A stretch of DNA of 64,000 nt from Streptococcus ruminantium (GTDB lineage: Bacteria; Bacillota; Bacilli; Lactobacillales; Streptococcaceae), in the NCBI RefSeq assembly GCF_003609975.1, contig NZ_AP018400.1, positions 446,501 through 510,500 on the forward strand. The letters run 5' to 3'. Positions 62,944 through 64,000 of this stretch are shown here, in pieces. The notes under the pieces were generated by a model. The model was not told where the DNA came from. It saw only the letters and a list, made by a program, of their open reading frames with translations, and made no database searches. How positions within the stretch are numbered: the first letter of the stretch is position 1; each line of letters starts with the position of its first letter. The position numbers were made by a program, and so were the translations under genes.

Positions 62944-63381
62944 TCATTGTTTATCCTTAAAGACAAACAATTTGCTCAATACATAGTTTAAAACGATAGC
63001 TGTGATCTGTGAGAAGAGAGTGGCAATAGCGTTGACCAGCCTGAGATCATTGTTAACAAATTGACCGATAAGGATTGGGAAGGCTTGAACGAGGATAAAG
63101 GCCAGCAGCATGTCTAGCCCCATGGTGACTAGGCGGGCAGAGATAAATTTGATGAAACGTGGAAACCAGCCCTGAGAACTTTGTTTAAAAACAATCCGAT
63201 CATTGGTTACGAAGGCAAAAAGAATCGCAAAGATATTGGCAATCAGGGCGACAAGTACAATCTGATTGATGATTGCAAATAGTGCGATACGAGTTACCAT
63301 ATAAACAAGAGTCGTTGCCACACCAAAAATTAAATAGAGGACCACTTCATTTTCTAAGATTTTTTTCATAATATTTTTCAT
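62944..63381 (-). CDS. GtrA family membrane protein
   Basis: Membrane protein of 145 aa with four hydrophobic segments (about 14-32, 38-60, 82-101 and 115-138). The family pattern shows YLIFGVATTLVYMVT, FVTNDRIVFK and NYVLSKLFVFK. GtrA-like proteins are thought to move lipid-linked sugars across the membrane for glycosylation of surface polymers. Two ATGs are possible (63381 and 63369), neither with a ribosome-binding site. A TGGTAGACT on the minus strand ends 6 nt before ATG 63381, again leaderless in layout. Divergent from queT. Confidence 0.88.
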   Translation of the reverse strand: MKNIMKKILENEVVLYLIFGVATTLVYMVTRIALFAIINQIVLVALIANIFAILFAFVTNDRIVFKQSSQGWFPRFIKFISARLVTMGLDMLLAFILVQAFPILIGQFVNNDLRLVNAIATLFSQITAIVLNYVLSKLFVFKDKQ

Positions 63382-63458
63382 AGGATTAGTCTACCATTTT
63401 TATGTAAATTGTGCTATACTAAACAACGTTGTTGAATACATCCTTAAAAATCAACAAC

Positions 63459-63513
63459 CCTTGGGGCTTGCTCACTTTACCCAAGCATATTTTAAGCATA
63501 TTGCTAAAGGAGA
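63459..63513 (+). promoter_or_regulatory. preQ1-II riboswitch of queT
   Basis: CTTGGGGCTTG, then ACCCAAGCATATT, a GCATATTGC hairpin and AAAGGAGA match the preQ1-II (COG4708) pattern: the CTTGGG/CCCAAG stem and a pseudoknot that reaches the ribosome-binding site AAGGAG. preQ1 binding would block translation of the transporter. TATACT at 63415-63420 is the likely -10. Confidence 0.9.
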
Positions 63514-63518
63514 ATAGT

Positions 63519-64000
63519 ATGAATACTTCTAAATGGACTGCCAAAGATATGGCAGAAATTGCTCTTGTTGCCGCGATCTATGTCGCTCTGACAATTACCC
63601 CCCCACTCAACGCTATTTCTTTTGGGGCTGTTCAGTTTCGTTTGTCTGAAATGTTGAACTTTTTGGCTTTTTACAACCGTAAGTATATTGTGGCTGTAAC
63701 GATAGGCTGTATGATTTCTAATTTAATCGGTTTTGGAGTGATTGACCTCTTTGTAGGTGGATTCTCAACCTTGATTTTTGTTAGTCTAGGTGTTTTCTTG
63801 TTTGATAAATATAGGAAAGAGTATCTCTTTTCTGGTCTGTTTAATAAGGCTTTCTTTTATTTCTCATTCTTTTTTGCGGCAACCATGTTTACCATTGCTT
63901 TTGAATTGAAGTTTCTTTATGGGAACCCATTCTTTTTGACTTGGTTGACAACAGCGGCTGGAGAGTTGCTTTCTTTACTGGTAGGAGCCCTTATTATTGA
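63519..64000 (+). CDS. queT: Queuosine precursor transporter QueT (3' end cut by window)
   Basis: Membrane transporter of the QueT/COG4708 family; 160 codons are in the window and the end is missing. Hydrophobic segments start at WTAKDMAEIALVAAIYVALT, and the family block AISFGAVQFRLSEMLNFL is present, followed by GCMISNLIGFG. It imports preQ1 or preQ0-type precursors for tRNA queuosine. The assignment is supported by the preQ1-II riboswitch directly upstream. AAAGGAGA lies 5 nt before the start. Confidence 0.93.
   Translation, partial: MNTSKWTAKDMAEIALVAAIYVALTITPPLNAISFGAVQFRLSEMLNFLAFYNRKYIVAVTIGCMISNLIGFGVIDLFVGGFSTLIFVSLGVFLFDKYRKEYLFSGLFNKAFFYFSFFFAATMFTIAFELKFLYGNPFFLTWLTTAAGELLSLLVGALII

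Overview
The window reads as chromosomal DNA of a low-GC Gram-positive streptococcus, most probably Streptococcus suis. Supporting signs are the streptococcal gene orders (sepF-ylmG-ylmH-divIVA-ileS; clpE-DUF1797-amino-acid ABC-folD; xseA-xseB-ispA-tlyA-argR-recN), a YSIRK/LPXTG surface protein, a T-box before ileS, a SAM-III (S-MK) box before metK and a preQ1-II element before queT. The species call is an inference from gene content, not a database match.

Layout. 1-6.1 kb: end of the PLP-homeostasis gene yggS, the division cluster sepF-ylmG-ylmH-divIVA, then T-box-controlled ileS. 6.2-11.4 kb (minus): an LPXTG surface protein with a duplicated domain and a 16-residue repeat stalk, DUF1827, a Nudix hydrolase, and clpE with a CtsR operator. 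11.5-14.4 kb: DUF1797, an amino-acid ABC permease/ATPase pair without its binding protein, and folD. 14.8-21.4 kb: a YpfJ-type metallopeptidase, then the tightly overlapped xseA-to-recN operon. 21.4-25.3 kb: degraded DNA, degV, hup, and a prophage relic (tail of a tyrosine integrase plus an intact two-domain endolysin). 25.5-35.3 kb: an acetyltransferase, the upper mevalonate operon (thiolase-mvaS-mvaA, minus), gpmA, gloA, pgdA, a small DEFD-box helicase and a Gfo/Idh oxidoreductase. 35.3-41.4 kb: udk, an AT-rich secreted transglutaminase-like protein with C-terminal wall-binding repeats, DUF1294, a free-methionine sulfoxide reductase and dnaX.

42.2-51.5 kb is an AT-rich accessory locus for alpha-glucan use. 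It holds a lipoprotein behind a strong promoter with a LacI-type operator, a compact LacI regulator, a cytosolic GH13 cyclomaltodextrinase-like enzyme, a binding lipoprotein, two permeases, and a secreted five-domain cyclodextrin glucanotransferase. The proposed flow is that the secreted enzyme converts starch or glycogen to cyclodextrins and maltodextrins, the ABC system imports them using an ATPase encoded elsewhere, and the cytosolic enzyme opens or cleaves them. 52.3-64 kb returns to housekeeping genes: DUF3272, birA, an M42 aminopeptidase, dCMP deaminase, an apparently inserted nitrilase-family gene beside a truncated reading frame, metK, murA, a GNAT, map, a YihY protein, a B3/B4-domain protein, GtrA, and queT cut by the window end.

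The most interesting signals are a set of genes whose -10 box lies only 6-7 nt before the start codon with no ribosome-binding site (fRMsr, lacI-type, DUF3272, birA, perhaps gtrA), which suggests leaderless mRNAs; the operator-controlled carbohydrate-binding lipoprotein of the alpha-glucan locus; the transglutaminase/wall-repeat fusion; structured RNA or DNA elements with no assigned role (DUF1294 leader, 41.5 kb inverted repeat, 23.9 kb hairpin, 51.6 kb inverted repeat); and terminator hairpins placed inside the mevalonate operon. I saw no CRISPR array, tRNA, rRNA or intact insertion sequence.
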